Assembly: GCF_050847355.1 (NCBI RefSeq) | Contig: NZ_CP193755.1 | Coordinates: 248,001 to 312,000 of the forward strand | Direction: 5' to 3' | DNA from: Limimaricola sp027213785 | GTDB taxonomy: Bacteria; Pseudomonadota; Alphaproteobacteria; Rhodobacterales; Rhodobacteraceae | Length of the DNA stretch: 64,000 nucleotides | Part shown: positions 48,050 to 56,888 of the stretch, one piece after another | How the letters are laid out: every line of letters begins with the position of its first letter | Numbering within the stretch: the first letter of the stretch is position 1 | The notes under the pieces: model-generated | Seen by the model: only the letters and a program-made list of their open reading frames with translations | What the model was told of the DNA's origin: nothing | Database searches by the model: none | Translations under genes and position numbers: made by a program

Positions 48050-48880
48050 TCATGCCTCGCCCCGCGCGGCCTCCCATGCCAGCATCGCCCGCTTCACCGG
48101 CAAACCCCAGTGATAGCCCCCCAGCTCGCCCGATTTGCGCAGCGCCCGGTGGCAGGGGATGAGCCACGAGACCGGGTTGCGCCCGACCGCCGTCGCGGCG
48201 GCGCGGATGGCGCGGGGCGCGCCGATCCGCGCGGCGATATCGGAATAGGTGGTGACGTGGCCCGAAGGCACCTCGAGCAGCGCCTGCCAGACCTTGATCG
48301 CGAAGGGGGCGCCGATGAGCGCGACCCGCGCTTCGCCCCGGCCCGCAAAGGCCGCCTCGACCCAAGGCGCGATGGCATGCGGCGCCTCCGAGAACCGCGC
48401 GGCGGGCCAGCGGTCGCACAGGTCCCTGAGGGTCGCCTCCGCCCCGGTCTCGGCGGCGAAGCCGAGGCCGCAAAGGCCGCGCTCCGTGCCCATGGCGACG
48501 ACCGGCCCGAACGGGCTGTCGAAGTTGCCATAACGGATGTCGAGGCCGGCGCCGCCGGCGCCGTAATCGCCCGGGCTCATCGCTTCCCAGCGCAGGAACA
48601 GGTCATGCAGCCGGCCCGTGCCGGATAGCCCCACCTCCTGCGCCGTCTCCAGCGTCGTGCGCCGCGCCCGCAGCAGCGCCTTGGCGTGTCCGAGCGCCAG
48701 ATATTGCTGGTATCGCTTGGGCGAGACGCCGACCCAGGCGGAGAACACCCGCTGGAAATGGGCGGGCGACATTTCCATCCGCGCCGCGAGATCCTCGAGC
48801 GCGAGCGGGGCGGGCGCGGCGTCGATCGCCTCGATCGCGCGGCGCATGACGCCGTAATGATATGAATGGGTCTGGTCCAT
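48050..48880 (-). CDS. AraC-type HTH / O6-methylguanine-DNA methyltransferase fusion (Ada-like)
   Basis: This is a 276-residue Ada-type protein. An AraC DNA-binding domain (residues about 10-100; MSPAHFQRVFSAWVGVSPKR) is followed by the MGMT domain with the acceptor Cys in WLIPCHRAL, the GRNPVS motif before it, and LGGYHWGLPVKRAMLAWE after. The N-terminal zinc methyl-phosphotriester domain of E. coli Ada is absent, so it cannot sense phosphotriesters that way. It repairs alkylated guanine by suicide transfer. It is divergent from nth, another repair gene. Confidence 0.92.
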   Translation of the reverse strand: MDQTHSYHYGVMRRAIEAIDAAPAPLALEDLAARMEMSPAHFQRVFSAWVGVSPKRYQQYLALGHAKALLRARRTTLETAQEVGLSGTGRLHDLFLRWEAMSPGDYGAGGAGLDIRYGNFDSPFGPVVAMGTERGLCGLGFAAETGAEATLRDLCDRWPAARFSEAPHAIAPWVEAAFAGRGEARVALIGAPFAIKVWQALLEVPSGHVTTYSDIAARIGAPRAIRAAATAVGRNPVSWLIPCHRALRKSGELGGYHWGLPVKRAMLAWEAARGEA

Positions 48881-49101
48881 GGGCCGAGAATAGGCCGCCG
48901 TCGACGGCCGCGCGACCCGGAAGCTGCGCATCCGGCCGAACCGCGCGTGTGACCAAGGCGGCAGGCCCTGCGTTTTTGGGGAAAGTTGAAGGGGGCGGCG
49001 CGCGTCCTTGGTTCATCTTTCTGCAAATACGCATGGCGCCCGTGATCGACCCTCAAGGCGGCGGCCTTGTGAGCGCGTCTTTGGCCGGGCATAGAGGCTT
49101 G

Positions 49102-49746
49102 ATGACCCGACAGCTCGACTATCACGAGATCGACGCGATCTTCGCCCGCCTGCATGCCGCCGAGCCCGAGCCCAAGGGCGAGCTCGAGCATGTCAACGCC
49201 TACACGCTGCTCGTCGCCGTCGCGCTTTCGGCGCAGGCCACCGATGTGGGGGTGAACAAGGCCACCCGGAAGCTCTTCGAAATCGCCGATACGCCGCAAA
49301 AGATGCTCGATCTCGGCGAGGAAGGGCTGATCGAGCACATCAAGACGATCGGCCTTTACCGCAACAAGGCCAAGAACGTGATCCGGATGAGCGAGATCCT
49401 CGTCGAGCGGTTTGGCGGCGAGGTGCCCTCGTCGCGGGCCGCGCTGGTGTCGCTGCCGGGCGTCGGCCGCAAGACCGCAAATGTCGTGCTCAACATGTGG
49501 TGGAAGCATCCGGCGCAGGCGGTCGACACGCATATCTTCCGCGTCTGCAACCGCACCGGCATCGCGCCCGGCAAGGATGTCGACGCGGTCGAGCGCGGCA
49601 TCGAGGACCACGTGCCCGCGCGCTGGCAGGGCCATGCGCATCACTGGCTGATCCTGCACGGGCGCTACATCTGCGTGGCGCGCAAGCCCAAATGCCCGGC
49701 CTGCCCGATCCGCGAATACTGTCTCTTCGAGGAGAAGACCGCATGA
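49102..49746 (+). CDS. nth: Endonuclease III
   Basis: This 214-residue base-excision glycosylase/AP lyase removes oxidised pyrimidines. The helix-hairpin-helix LPGVGRKTANVVLNM carries the catalytic Lys; the catalytic Asp lies in AVDTHIFRVCNRTG. The iron-sulfur cluster Cys-x6-Cys-x2-Cys-x5-Cys is intact near the C-terminus (CPACPIREYC). The start is the ATG at 49102; an 80-residue upstream extension has no homology pattern. It overlaps the PfkB kinase by four bases. Confidence 0.95.
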   Translation: MTRQLDYHEIDAIFARLHAAEPEPKGELEHVNAYTLLVAVALSAQATDVGVNKATRKLFEIADTPQKMLDLGEEGLIEHIKTIGLYRNKAKNVIRMSEILVERFGGEVPSSRAALVSLPGVGRKTANVVLNMWWKHPAQAVDTHIFRVCNRTGIAPGKDVDAVERGIEDHVPARWQGHAHHWLILHGRYICVARKPKCPACPIREYCLFEEKTA

Positions 49747-50726
49747 GCATTCCCCGCATCCTCGGCATCGGCAACGCCATCGTCGACGTCTTTGCGCAGG
49801 CCGATGACAGCTTTCTCGACCTGATGGGCATCGAGAAGGGCATCATGCAGCTGGTCGAGCGCGAGCGCGGCGAAATGCTCTACGGCGCCATGGAGGAGCG
49901 GCGGCAGGCGCCAGGGGGCTCCGTCGCCAACACGCTGGCGGGCTTGGGCAATCTCGGGCTCGAGACGAGCTTCATCGGACGGGTGCGCGACGATGCTCTG
50001 GGCCGCTTCTATGCCGCGAGCATGGAGGAGGGGGGCACCCGCTTTCCCAATCCGCCGGTTTCGGGCGGCGAGCTGCCGACCTCGCGCTCGATGATCTTCG
50101 TGAGCCCGGATGGCGAGCGTTCGATGAACACCTATCTCGGCATCTCCGCCGAGCTCGGGCCCGACGACGTCTCCGATACGGTGGCGGGCCAAGCGGGACT
50201 GCTTTATCTCGAGGGGTATCTCTACGACAAGCCCAAGGGCAAGCAGGCCTTCGAACGCGCGGCGCGGCTGGCCCAGCAGGGCGGTGGCATGGCCGGGATC
50301 GCGCTGTCGGACCCATTCTGTGCCGACCGGCACCGGGCCGACTTCCAGAAGCTGGTGCGCGAGCTCGATTTCGTCATCGGCAACGAGCATGAATGGGAAA
50401 GCCTCTACGAATGCCGCCTCGACGAGGCGCTGACCCGCGCCGCGGCCGAGTGCCGGCTCGTGGTCTGCACCCGTTCCGGTGCGGATGTGGTGCTGATCCG
50501 GGGCGAGGAACGCGTCGTGGTCCCGGTGCGCAAGGTGACGCCGGTCGATGCCACCGGGGCGGGGGACCTGTTCGCTGCCGGATTCCTCTACGGTATCGCC
50601 ACGGACCGGGATCTGGAGACGGCGGGACGCATGGGCTGCGTCGCCGCCGCCGAGGTGATCTCGCATTTCGGAGCGCGACCCGAGGCCGATCTCAAGGCGC
50701 TCTTCGCGCAGGCCGGACTGCTCTAG
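49743..50726 (+). CDS. PfkB-family carbohydrate/nucleoside kinase (adenosine kinase-like)
   Basis: This is a 327-residue ribokinase-fold kinase. The N-terminus GIGNAIVDVFAQADDSFLDL, the APGGSVANTLAGLGNLG substrate motif and the catalytic DATGAGDLFAAGFLYG are clear. The length and N-terminus fit the adenosine kinase-like subgroup common in alphaproteobacteria, but sugar specificity cannot be ruled out. The ATG is within the nth stop. The 3' end overlaps the convergent PAP2 gene. Confidence 0.88.
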   Translation: MSIPRILGIGNAIVDVFAQADDSFLDLMGIEKGIMQLVERERGEMLYGAMEERRQAPGGSVANTLAGLGNLGLETSFIGRVRDDALGRFYAASMEEGGTRFPNPPVSGGELPTSRSMIFVSPDGERSMNTYLGISAELGPDDVSDTVAGQAGLLYLEGYLYDKPKGKQAFERAARLAQQGGGMAGIALSDPFCADRHRADFQKLVRELDFVIGNEHEWESLYECRLDEALTRAAAECRLVVCTRSGADVVLIRGEERVVVPVRKVTPVDATGAGDLFAAGFLYGIATDRDLETAGRMGCVAAAEVISHFGARPEADLKALFAQAGLL

Positions 50727-51448
50727 TCCTTGGCGTCTTCCGCGGGCTCGATCTGGCCCCGGCGCTGCAGCCATTGCGCGATCAGAAGGCACAGCACGGC
50801 CCAGCCCGCGCCAGCGGTCCAGCCGGCGATCACGTCGGTGGGCCAATGCACCCCGAGATAGACCCGGCTGGCACCGACGAGCCCGGTCAGGATGATCGCG
50901 CAGGTCATGATGTAGACCTTGATGATGCGGCGCGGCTCGAGCCGGGACAGCATCACCGCGAGCGTCAGATAGGTCACCGCCGAAAGCATGGTGTGCCCTG
51001 AGGGAAAACTCGCCGTGTAGACGTAGGAGCCATGCGGCACGAGGTCGGGGCGGGCACGCTCGAAGAAGATCTTGGCGGTACGGCTCAGCAGCGTGCCGCT
51101 GCCGATCGCGATCAGCAGAAACCACATGGTGCGGGTATGGCGCGACAGCGCGAGATACCCCGCCACGCCGGCCGTCAGCAGGCTCAGCCAGGCCACGCCG
51201 CCCAGCGCCGTCATGTCGCGCGCCATCTCCTCGACCCAGTGCGAGCCGATCGGATCGCTCAGATCGGCCGGGTTGCGCAGCGCCAGCAGGATCGCCTCGT
51301 CGAATGCCGCCGTATCGCCCTCGACCACCTCCCCGGCGAGCAGGAAGAAGCCCAGCGCGGCCAGCGACACGAGAAACAGCAGCACCATCCACAATTCGGG
51401 ACGGCGCCGCAGCCGGGCGGGGATGTCTGTGGCAGCGGGATCAGGCAT
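50723..51448 (-). CDS. PAP2-family membrane phosphatase
   Basis: This is a 241-residue integral membrane phosphatase acting on lipid phosphates such as phosphatidic acid or undecaprenyl-PP. The three PAP2 motifs are present: KIFFERARPDLVP (KxxxxxxRP), ASFPSGHTML (PSGH) and ASRVYLGVHWPTDV (SRxxxxxHxxxD). About six membrane helices are evident. Its stop codon overlaps the stop of the PfkB kinase gene on the other strand (CTAG). Confidence 0.9.
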   Translation of the reverse strand: MPDPAATDIPARLRRRPELWMVLLFLVSLAALGFFLLAGEVVEGDTAAFDEAILLALRNPADLSDPIGSHWVEEMARDMTALGGVAWLSLLTAGVAGYLALSRHTRTMWFLLIAIGSGTLLSRTAKIFFERARPDLVPHGSYVYTASFPSGHTMLSAVTYLTLAVMLSRLEPRRIIKVYIMTCAIILTGLVGASRVYLGVHWPTDVIAGWTAGAGWAVLCLLIAQWLQRRGQIEPAEDAKD

Positions 51449-51493
51449 GTCGTTCCCTCAACAACGGGGCCGGGGCAGGGTTCCGGAGCCGCC

Positions 51494-52312
51494 TCATGCG
51501 CCGAGCTTCGCATGCACCGCGTCGAGATCGATCTCGCGCCGCGGCGCACGCCGGGACGGGTCGTCGATGTCATAGCCAAATAGCTCGAAGTCGCGGCCAT
51601 AGACTTCCTGCACGAGATGCATCGACAGGTCGTCGAAGAACGCCTCGACCGGGTGGGCGCGCCTGGGCCCATGCCCTTCGCTTTCGTTGAAACGCGGCAT
51701 CGCGCCGAGATCCACCGGATGGCGCAGCGGCGCGCGTGCCAGAACCCCGGCCATGCCGGCCTCGAAATCCTCGACATGCAGGATCACGTCGTAACGTCCG
51801 CCCCCCTTGATCAGGGTCGAGACATGGCCTGACATCGCCGACCAGTGGATGTCGGGGTCCATCGGCCTGTTGAAGCGGATCGTGTCGCGCACGAAGAGCA
51901 GGAAGCGGCGAAAGCTGCGGATCTGGTCGAACTCGAAGCCGGTGTCGGGATCGCCCACCTCGACCCCGTATGTCTCCATCAGCTTCGGGACGAGATTGCC
52001 GCGATAGCGTCGCCCGTTGCGCTGGATGCCGCAGATCTTGTCGAAGAAGGAGGAGAGGATGCGCTCATAGGGGTTGCGAACGCAGCTGAAGACGAGGCTC
52101 TTATGCGCGGTGACGTTGTCGGAAATCGGGCCCCGGCTGTGGTCGAGGCCCCATTTGTGCAGTCCCTCCTGCGCGTCGTGGATGTCGCCGTCGAAGAACC
52201 GGCCGTGATCCGAGCGGTACATGATCTGGCCGATGGTCGAGCAGGCGCATTTCGGCACCACCCGATAGACCATGCTTTCGCTCTCGGTCATCCAGGTGCC
52301 CGGAAACCCCAT
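51494..52312 (-). CDS. Sulfotransferase family 2 protein
   Basis: This is a 272-residue soluble sulfotransferase using PAPS. The 5'-phosphosulfate loop is VPKCACSTIGQIMY (PKCACT type) and the 3'-phosphate motif SCVRNPYERILSSFFDKICG. It is related to chondroitin/heparan-type enzymes. It is divergent from the GT14 glycosyltransferase (142 bp between starts), so the two may modify the same surface glycan. Upstream Met codons lead into Arg/Gly-rich sequence and were rejected. Confidence 0.85.
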   Translation of the reverse strand: MGFPGTWMTESESMVYRVVPKCACSTIGQIMYRSDHGRFFDGDIHDAQEGLHKWGLDHSRGPISDNVTAHKSLVFSCVRNPYERILSSFFDKICGIQRNGRRYRGNLVPKLMETYGVEVGDPDTGFEFDQIRSFRRFLLFVRDTIRFNRPMDPDIHWSAMSGHVSTLIKGGGRYDVILHVEDFEAGMAGVLARAPLRHPVDLGAMPRFNESEGHGPRRAHPVEAFFDDLSMHLVQEVYGRDFELFGYDIDDPSRRAPRREIDLDAVHAKLGA

Positions 52313-52454
52313 GCGCGCTCTCCCATGCCTGCGATGGCGCGCCTGCGCCACAAGGGACGGCGAAATCCCCGCAGCCCTGTTTAGGGGAGGGTCGGACGGG
52401 CTATCAAGGCGCAAACCGCCGCCAGTTCCGGCGCGTGGCGCAGCGGAAACGGAC

Positions 52455-54026
52455 ATGACGCGCATCGCCTTCATCCTGCTGGTTCACAAGGACCCCGAGG
52501 CGGTCGTCCGACAAGCGCGCGGGCTCGCCGCCTCGGGCGACGTGGTGGTGGTGCATCTCGACGCCCGCGCCCCGGCCGAGGCCTGGCGGATCCTGCAGGA
52601 CGGGTTGCGCGCCGAACCCGGCGTGGCGCTGGTCGAACGGCGCCGACGCTGCGGCTGGGGCGGCTGGAGCCTCGTCGCCGCCACCATCTCGGCACTGCGC
52701 CTCGCGCTCGCGCGGTTTTCCGATGCCACGCATTTCTACCTGCTCTCGGGCGATTGCATGGCGATCAAGTCCGCGGCCCATGCGCATGAGCTGTTGGCGC
52801 GCGACGACGTCGACTGGATCGAGAGCGTCGACTTCTTCGACGGCGGCTGGATCAAGACCGGCATGCAGGAGGAGCGGCTGACGCGCTGGCATCTCTTCAA
52901 TGAGCGCGAACGCAAGGGGTTGTTCTATGCCAGCCTCGGCCTGCAGCGGCGGCTGGGGCTGCGCCGCCGGCTGCCTGCCGACATCCGGCCGATGATCGGC
53001 TCGCAATGGTGGTGCCTGCGCCGGGCCACGGTGGAGACAGTGCTGCGTCTGCTGAACGAGCGGCCCGATCTGCGGCGGCTGTTCCGCTGGAGCTGGATCC
53101 CCGACGAGACGCTGTTCCAGACGCTGGTGCGCCACCTCGTGCCCCGCGAAGAGATCCGGTCGCGCAGCCCGACCTTTCTCGCCTTCACCGATTACGGCAT
53201 GCCCGCGAGCTTCCACGACGAGCATCACGACATGCTGCTGGCCCAGAACGCGCTCTTTGCACGCAAGATCAGCCCCGGCGCGACGCGGCTGCGGGCGCGG
53301 CTTTCGGATCTGTGGGCATCGCAGCGGCGCGATTATCCCCGCGGCGGCGACGGGCGGCGGCTGCATGACTACCTGACCGGGCGCGGCCGGATCGGGGAAA
53401 GATACGGGCCACGGGCGTGGGAGGTCGGCGGCAGGGTCGGGGCCGGGCGCGAGCTTTTGCTGATCGTCGCGCATAAGCGGCACGTGGCCAAGCGGCTGGT
53501 GGGCATGATCAGGCAGCAGGGCGATCCCGCCGTGTTCGACTACGTCTTCGACGAGGAGGCGGCGGCGCTGCCTCCGCTGGGCGGCTTCGAGCGCGGCCTT
53601 GTCAAGCGGTCGCGGCATCCCCGGGCGATGCTGCGAGTGTTGTTCGAGGCGCAGGACCTGGCGCGGCTGGCGTTCTGTATCGATCCCTGCCGTCTCGACC
53701 TGATCCAAGACCTTACGGAAGATCGCACCGATCTGCGCGTTCTCGAGATCGCGACGCGGATCGACGACGCCTATCTGCGCCTGCACGCGCAGCGCCTGAA
53801 GCTGGCGGATACCGACGCGGCGGGGCTCGATCTGCTGATCCCGACGCTGCGCCGGCAGTTCGATGGCGAGAGCCGCGCCTTGGGCGAGGCGGGCATCGCG
53901 CGGCATTACCGGCTTGTCGAGGGCGCGCCCGCAGAGGACAACGCGAAGGCGTTGCAGGCGTTTCTCGACATCCCGGCGGATACTGCGCTGGATATCGTGC
54001 GGACGCCGCACTTGTTCGACGACTGA
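52455..54026 (+). CDS. GT14-type beta-1,6-N-acetylglucosaminyltransferase with DUF5928-like C-terminus
   Basis: This is a 523-residue two-domain protein. Residues about 1-290 are a core-2/I-branching (GT14) glycosyltransferase: IAFILLVHKDPEAVVRQARG, the CGWGGWSLVAATISAL and FYLLSGDCMAIKS motifs, GSQWWCLRRATVETVLRLL and SWIPDETLFQTLV. Residues about 330-523 match the uncharacterised DUF5928-like extension of Rhodobacterales, with a P-loop-lacking LLLIVAHKRHVAKRLVGMI start. It probably branches a surface or exopolysaccharide. It is divergent from the sulfotransferase. Confidence 0.85.
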   Translation: MTRIAFILLVHKDPEAVVRQARGLAASGDVVVVHLDARAPAEAWRILQDGLRAEPGVALVERRRRCGWGGWSLVAATISALRLALARFSDATHFYLLSGDCMAIKSAAHAHELLARDDVDWIESVDFFDGGWIKTGMQEERLTRWHLFNERERKGLFYASLGLQRRLGLRRRLPADIRPMIGSQWWCLRRATVETVLRLLNERPDLRRLFRWSWIPDETLFQTLVRHLVPREEIRSRSPTFLAFTDYGMPASFHDEHHDMLLAQNALFARKISPGATRLRARLSDLWASQRRDYPRGGDGRRLHDYLTGRGRIGERYGPRAWEVGGRVGAGRELLLIVAHKRHVAKRLVGMIRQQGDPAVFDYVFDEEAAALPPLGGFERGLVKRSRHPRAMLRVLFEAQDLARLAFCIDPCRLDLIQDLTEDRTDLRVLEIATRIDDAYLRLHAQRLKLADTDAAGLDLLIPTLRRQFDGESRALGEAGIARHYRLVEGAPAEDNAKALQAFLDIPADTALDIVRTPHLFDD

Positions 54027-54036
54027 GGAGGAAGCG

Positions 54037-54402
54037 ATGCGCTTCGACTATGACGACCAGAACATCTTCGCGAAGATCCTGCGCGGCGAGATTCCCAACA
54101 AGACCGTGCTCGAAACCGAGCACACGCTTGCCTTCGAGGACATCGCGCCGCAGGCGCCGGTGCATGTGCTGGTGATCCCGAAGGGGCCCTATGTCAGCTA
54201 CGACCACTTCGCGCGCGACGCCTCGGACGCGGAGATCCTCGACTTCACCCGTGCGGTGGCACGGATCTGCGAGGAGGCGGATGTCGAGGCCGGCTTCCGC
54301 GCGATCTCCAACGCCCGCGCCCATGGCGTGCAGGAGGTGCCGCATTTCCACGTGCACATCCTCGGCGGTCGGCCATTGGGCCGGATGCTGGAGCGCGGCT
54401 GA
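54037..54402 (+). CDS. HIT-family nucleotide hydrolase/transferase
   Basis: This is a 121-residue HINT-type protein. NIFAKILRGEIPNKTVLETE opens the fold, and the catalytic histidine triad is intact in VPHFHVHILGGRPLG. Such proteins hydrolyse adenosine phosphoramidates. It follows the GT14 gene by 10 bp with a GAGGAGGAAG ribosome-binding site and is probably cotranscribed. Confidence 0.94.
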   Translation: MRFDYDDQNIFAKILRGEIPNKTVLETEHTLAFEDIAPQAPVHVLVIPKGPYVSYDHFARDASDAEILDFTRAVARICEEADVEAGFRAISNARAHGVQEVPHFHVHILGGRPLGRMLERG

Positions 54403-54450
54403 GACCGGGCAGGGCGTCGCCGCGCCGAGTTCGGGAAGGCGCGATGGAGC

Positions 54451-55458
54451 TCAGGCCTTTTGCGAGGCGGCGGCGCGGATCGCATCGGCGATGCGGCGCG
54501 GCTCGGGGCTCTCGCCCTTGGCGGGCCAGCCCTCGCGCTGGGCGGTGCGGTCGCCGTCGGTCGCCTCGGTCTGGTCGTGAAACAGGACCATCCGGGTCGG
54601 GTAGGGCAGATCGACGCCCTTCTCGTTCAGCGCGTTGTAGGTGTCGCGGATCACCCGACCCCAGACATGCACCACTTCGGCGCGCGCCGGCTGGGTCCAC
54701 CAGCGCAGGCGGATCGTGTTGCCGTCGGCGTCCATGCCCCACGGGATCGCCTCGGGCGCGGGATCGGCGAGCACGCCGTCGCAGTTGCCCGCAGCCTCGA
54801 CCATGATCCTGCAGGCCTCGTCGATATCGTCCGAGCAGCCGATCAGCACGTCGTATTGCGACCGGCGTTTGTCGAAGGCGGTGTTGACCACCACCGCGTC
54901 GGTGTAGATGTCCGAGTTCGGGATCACCACGCGGCGGCCGTCATAGGTCTTGATCAAGGTGGCGCGGGTCTCGATCCGCTCGACCGTACCTTCGTGACCG
55001 CCCGAGACGATCTGGTCGCCCACCTCAAAGGGCTGACGGATCAGGATCAGGATGCCCGCCAGCATGTTCTGCAGGATGTCCTTGAAGGCGAAGCCGATCG
55101 CGACCGAGCCGATCCCGAGGCCCGCGAAGAGATCGCCTGGCGAGATCGACGGCGCGACGATGGTGACGGCGAGCATGATTCCGAGAATCGTCACCAGCCA
55201 GCGAAGCAGGCTTGCGCCGACATCGCCGAGGTTGTCGCGGCCACGCTTCCTGCCAGAGCGACGCACCAGCGCCGCCACGCCGCGGGCGAGAAACCAGAAG
55301 ACGACCAGAAGCACCAGCGCCACGGCGATGTTCGGCAGCAGCCGGAAGAAGCCGTCGGCCCAGGCGTCGATCTTTTCGAATATGTTGCCGGTGTCGGCAT
55401 CGACACCGGCGAAGCTGTCGATGTCTTCGCGCGGGGCGATCTGCGTCTCTTCTTCCAT
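54451..55458 (-). CDS. Small-conductance mechanosensitive channel (MscS family)
   Basis: This is a 335-residue MscS-type channel. An acidic N-terminus precedes membrane helices (NIAVALVLLVVFWFLARGVA; SLLRWLVTILGIMLAVTIVA) and the pore helix with GLGIGSVAIGFAFKDILQNM. The beta domain (PFEVGDQIVSGGHEGTVERI, VVIPNSDIYTDAVVVN) follows. The C-terminal tail (to 335) is hydrophilic. It protects against hypo-osmotic shock. It is 30 bp from the ABC ATPase gene. Confidence 0.93.
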   Translation of the reverse strand: MEEETQIAPREDIDSFAGVDADTGNIFEKIDAWADGFFRLLPNIAVALVLLVVFWFLARGVAALVRRSGRKRGRDNLGDVGASLLRWLVTILGIMLAVTIVAPSISPGDLFAGLGIGSVAIGFAFKDILQNMLAGILILIRQPFEVGDQIVSGGHEGTVERIETRATLIKTYDGRRVVIPNSDIYTDAVVVNTAFDKRRSQYDVLIGCSDDIDEACRIMVEAAGNCDGVLADPAPEAIPWGMDADGNTIRLRWWTQPARAEVVHVWGRVIRDTYNALNEKGVDLPYPTRMVLFHDQTEATDGDRTAQREGWPAKGESPEPRRIADAIRAAASQKA

Positions 55459-55488
55459 GCGGTCCCTCCTGTCGGCGGAGGGGCAACC

Positions 55489-56439
55489 TCAGGCGGCGGA
55501 GACGGGTTCCTTGGCCTTGGAGGTGAGCTGCAGGAATACGTCTTCCAGATCCGCCTCCTCGGTTTTCACGTCGGAAAGCCGCATGCCGCCCGCGCGGATC
55601 GCGTCGAGCACCGTGCCCGCGCCCATCACGCGCGCGTCGTAGCTGAAGGCTAGCGCCCCGCCCGGCCGCTCGGTGACGCTGACGCCCTCTGGCAGGGCCG
55701 GGATCGCAGCGGGGCCCTCGGGGGTCACTACCAGCGTCTTGCCGGTGACCCGGCCGACGAGATTGGCGGTGGTGTCGCGGGTGATGACGCGGCCCTGATC
55801 GATGATCGCGATCTCGTCGCACATCTCTTGCGCCTCTTCGAGGTAATGGGTCGTCAGGATGATCGTCGTGCCCTGCTCGTTCAGCTTGCGGACGTTGCGC
55901 CAGAGCATGTTGCGCAGCTCGATGTCGACGCCCGCCGTCGGCTCGTCGAGCACCAGCACGCGGGGGGAGTGCACCAGCGCCTTTGCAAGCAGAAGCCGCC
56001 GCCGCATGCCGCCCGAGAGCGAACGGGCATAGGCGTCGGCCTTGTCGGCGAGGCCGACGAGATCGAGAAGCTCCATGGTGCGACGCTGGGATTTCGGCAC
56101 GCCCCAGAGCCCCGCCTGCACGTCGAGCGCGCCGCGCGGGGTGAAGAACGGGTCGAGGACGAGTTCCTGCGGCATCACGCCGATCGCCGCGCGTGACTGG
56201 CGCGGGTTCACGTCCTGATCGAAGCCCCAGATCTTCACCCGCCCTTCGGATTTGAGCACCAAGCCAGCCATGATGTTGATCATCGTCGACTTGCCCGCCC
56301 CGTTGGGGCCCAGGAGGCCGAAGATCGAGCCCGCCGGAATCGACAGATCGACACCGTCGAGCGCCAGCTTGGCGGGGGATCTGGCGCTGGGCGCATAGGT
56401 CTTCTTCAGGCCGGTGATCTCGATGGCGGCGTCGGTCAT
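55489..56439 (-). CDS. ABC transporter ATPase (multidrug/Nod-type, DrrA-like)
   Basis: This is a 316-residue ATPase. Walker A LLGPNGAGKSTMINIMAGLV, Q-loop VMPQELVLDPFF, signature LSGGMRRRLLLAKAL, Walker B VLVLDEPTAGVD and H-loop ILTTHYLEEAQEMC are all consensus. A C-terminal domain (about 235-316) follows, as in DrrA/NodI-type proteins. No permease gene lies nearby, so its partner is elsewhere. It shares orientation and close spacing with the MscS gene. Confidence 0.9.
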   Translation of the reverse strand: MTDAAIEITGLKKTYAPSARSPAKLALDGVDLSIPAGSIFGLLGPNGAGKSTMINIMAGLVLKSEGRVKIWGFDQDVNPRQSRAAIGVMPQELVLDPFFTPRGALDVQAGLWGVPKSQRRTMELLDLVGLADKADAYARSLSGGMRRRLLLAKALVHSPRVLVLDEPTAGVDIELRNMLWRNVRKLNEQGTTIILTTHYLEEAQEMCDEIAIIDQGRVITRDTTANLVGRVTGKTLVVTPEGPAAIPALPEGVSVTERPGGALAFSYDARVMGAGTVLDAIRAGGMRLSDVKTEEADLEDVFLQLTSKAKEPVSAA

Positions 56440-56547
56440 GGCTCGAGTCCTTTCGCGTCTTGTCCCTGCGGGCGGGGCGGCTAGAATGTAGCGCGATCAG
56501 GGCCGGGTCCATGCCCGGCCGCTCCCGTTTGCAAGGCAAGGCCCCTC

Positions 56548-56790
56548 ATGACACTTCCCGCGCCCGAGACCAAGATCGTCGACACATGGCGCATCGCCTG
56601 CGACGGCGGCAGCGCAGGGCTCGGCCATCCGCGCGTCTGGCTGATGATCCCGCACGATACCGGCTGGGTCGACTGCTCCTATTGCGACGCGCGCTATGTT
56701 CACCGCGATTTCGCCGAGAAGGGCGCGGAGGGGCTGGACGACATCACCCGCGGGCAGGATCGCTCGGGCCAGGAGAACGAGACCCGCTGA
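56548..56790 (+). CDS. Zinc-finger protein (CHCC/NDUFS6-like)
   Basis: This is an 80-residue protein whose RIACDGGSAGLGHPRVWLMI and GWVDCSYCDARYV segments give the Cys-His-Cys-x2-Cys zinc pattern of the NDUFS6/CHCC family. In mitochondria this fold is a complex I subunit; in alphaproteobacteria single copies with this pattern occur without a defined role. It is the gene before the polA palindromes. Confidence 0.85.
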   Translation: MTLPAPETKIVDTWRIACDGGSAGLGHPRVWLMIPHDTGWVDCSYCDARYVHRDFAEKGAEGLDDITRGQDRSGQENETR

Positions 56791-56808
56791 GGCGGGCGCT
56801 CCGGTCCC

Positions 56809-56853
56809 AATTTCCTTGCAAAGGAAATTGCCCGAATTCTTGCAAGAATTCGG
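56809..56853. repeat. Two tandem TTGCAA-type palindromes upstream of polA
   Basis: Palindrome 1 (56809-56829) has 9-bp arms around GCA. Palindrome 2 (56832-56853) is a perfect 22-bp inverted repeat centred on TTGCAA, with GAATTC flanking on both sides. They are AT-rich in a GC-rich background and lie 36 bp before the polA ATG. They may be an operator, replication-related site or tandem hairpin. Function is not known to me. Confidence 0.75.
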
Positions 56854-56888
56854 TTTGAATTGACACGACATCGCGAAAGAGGGCGGGC

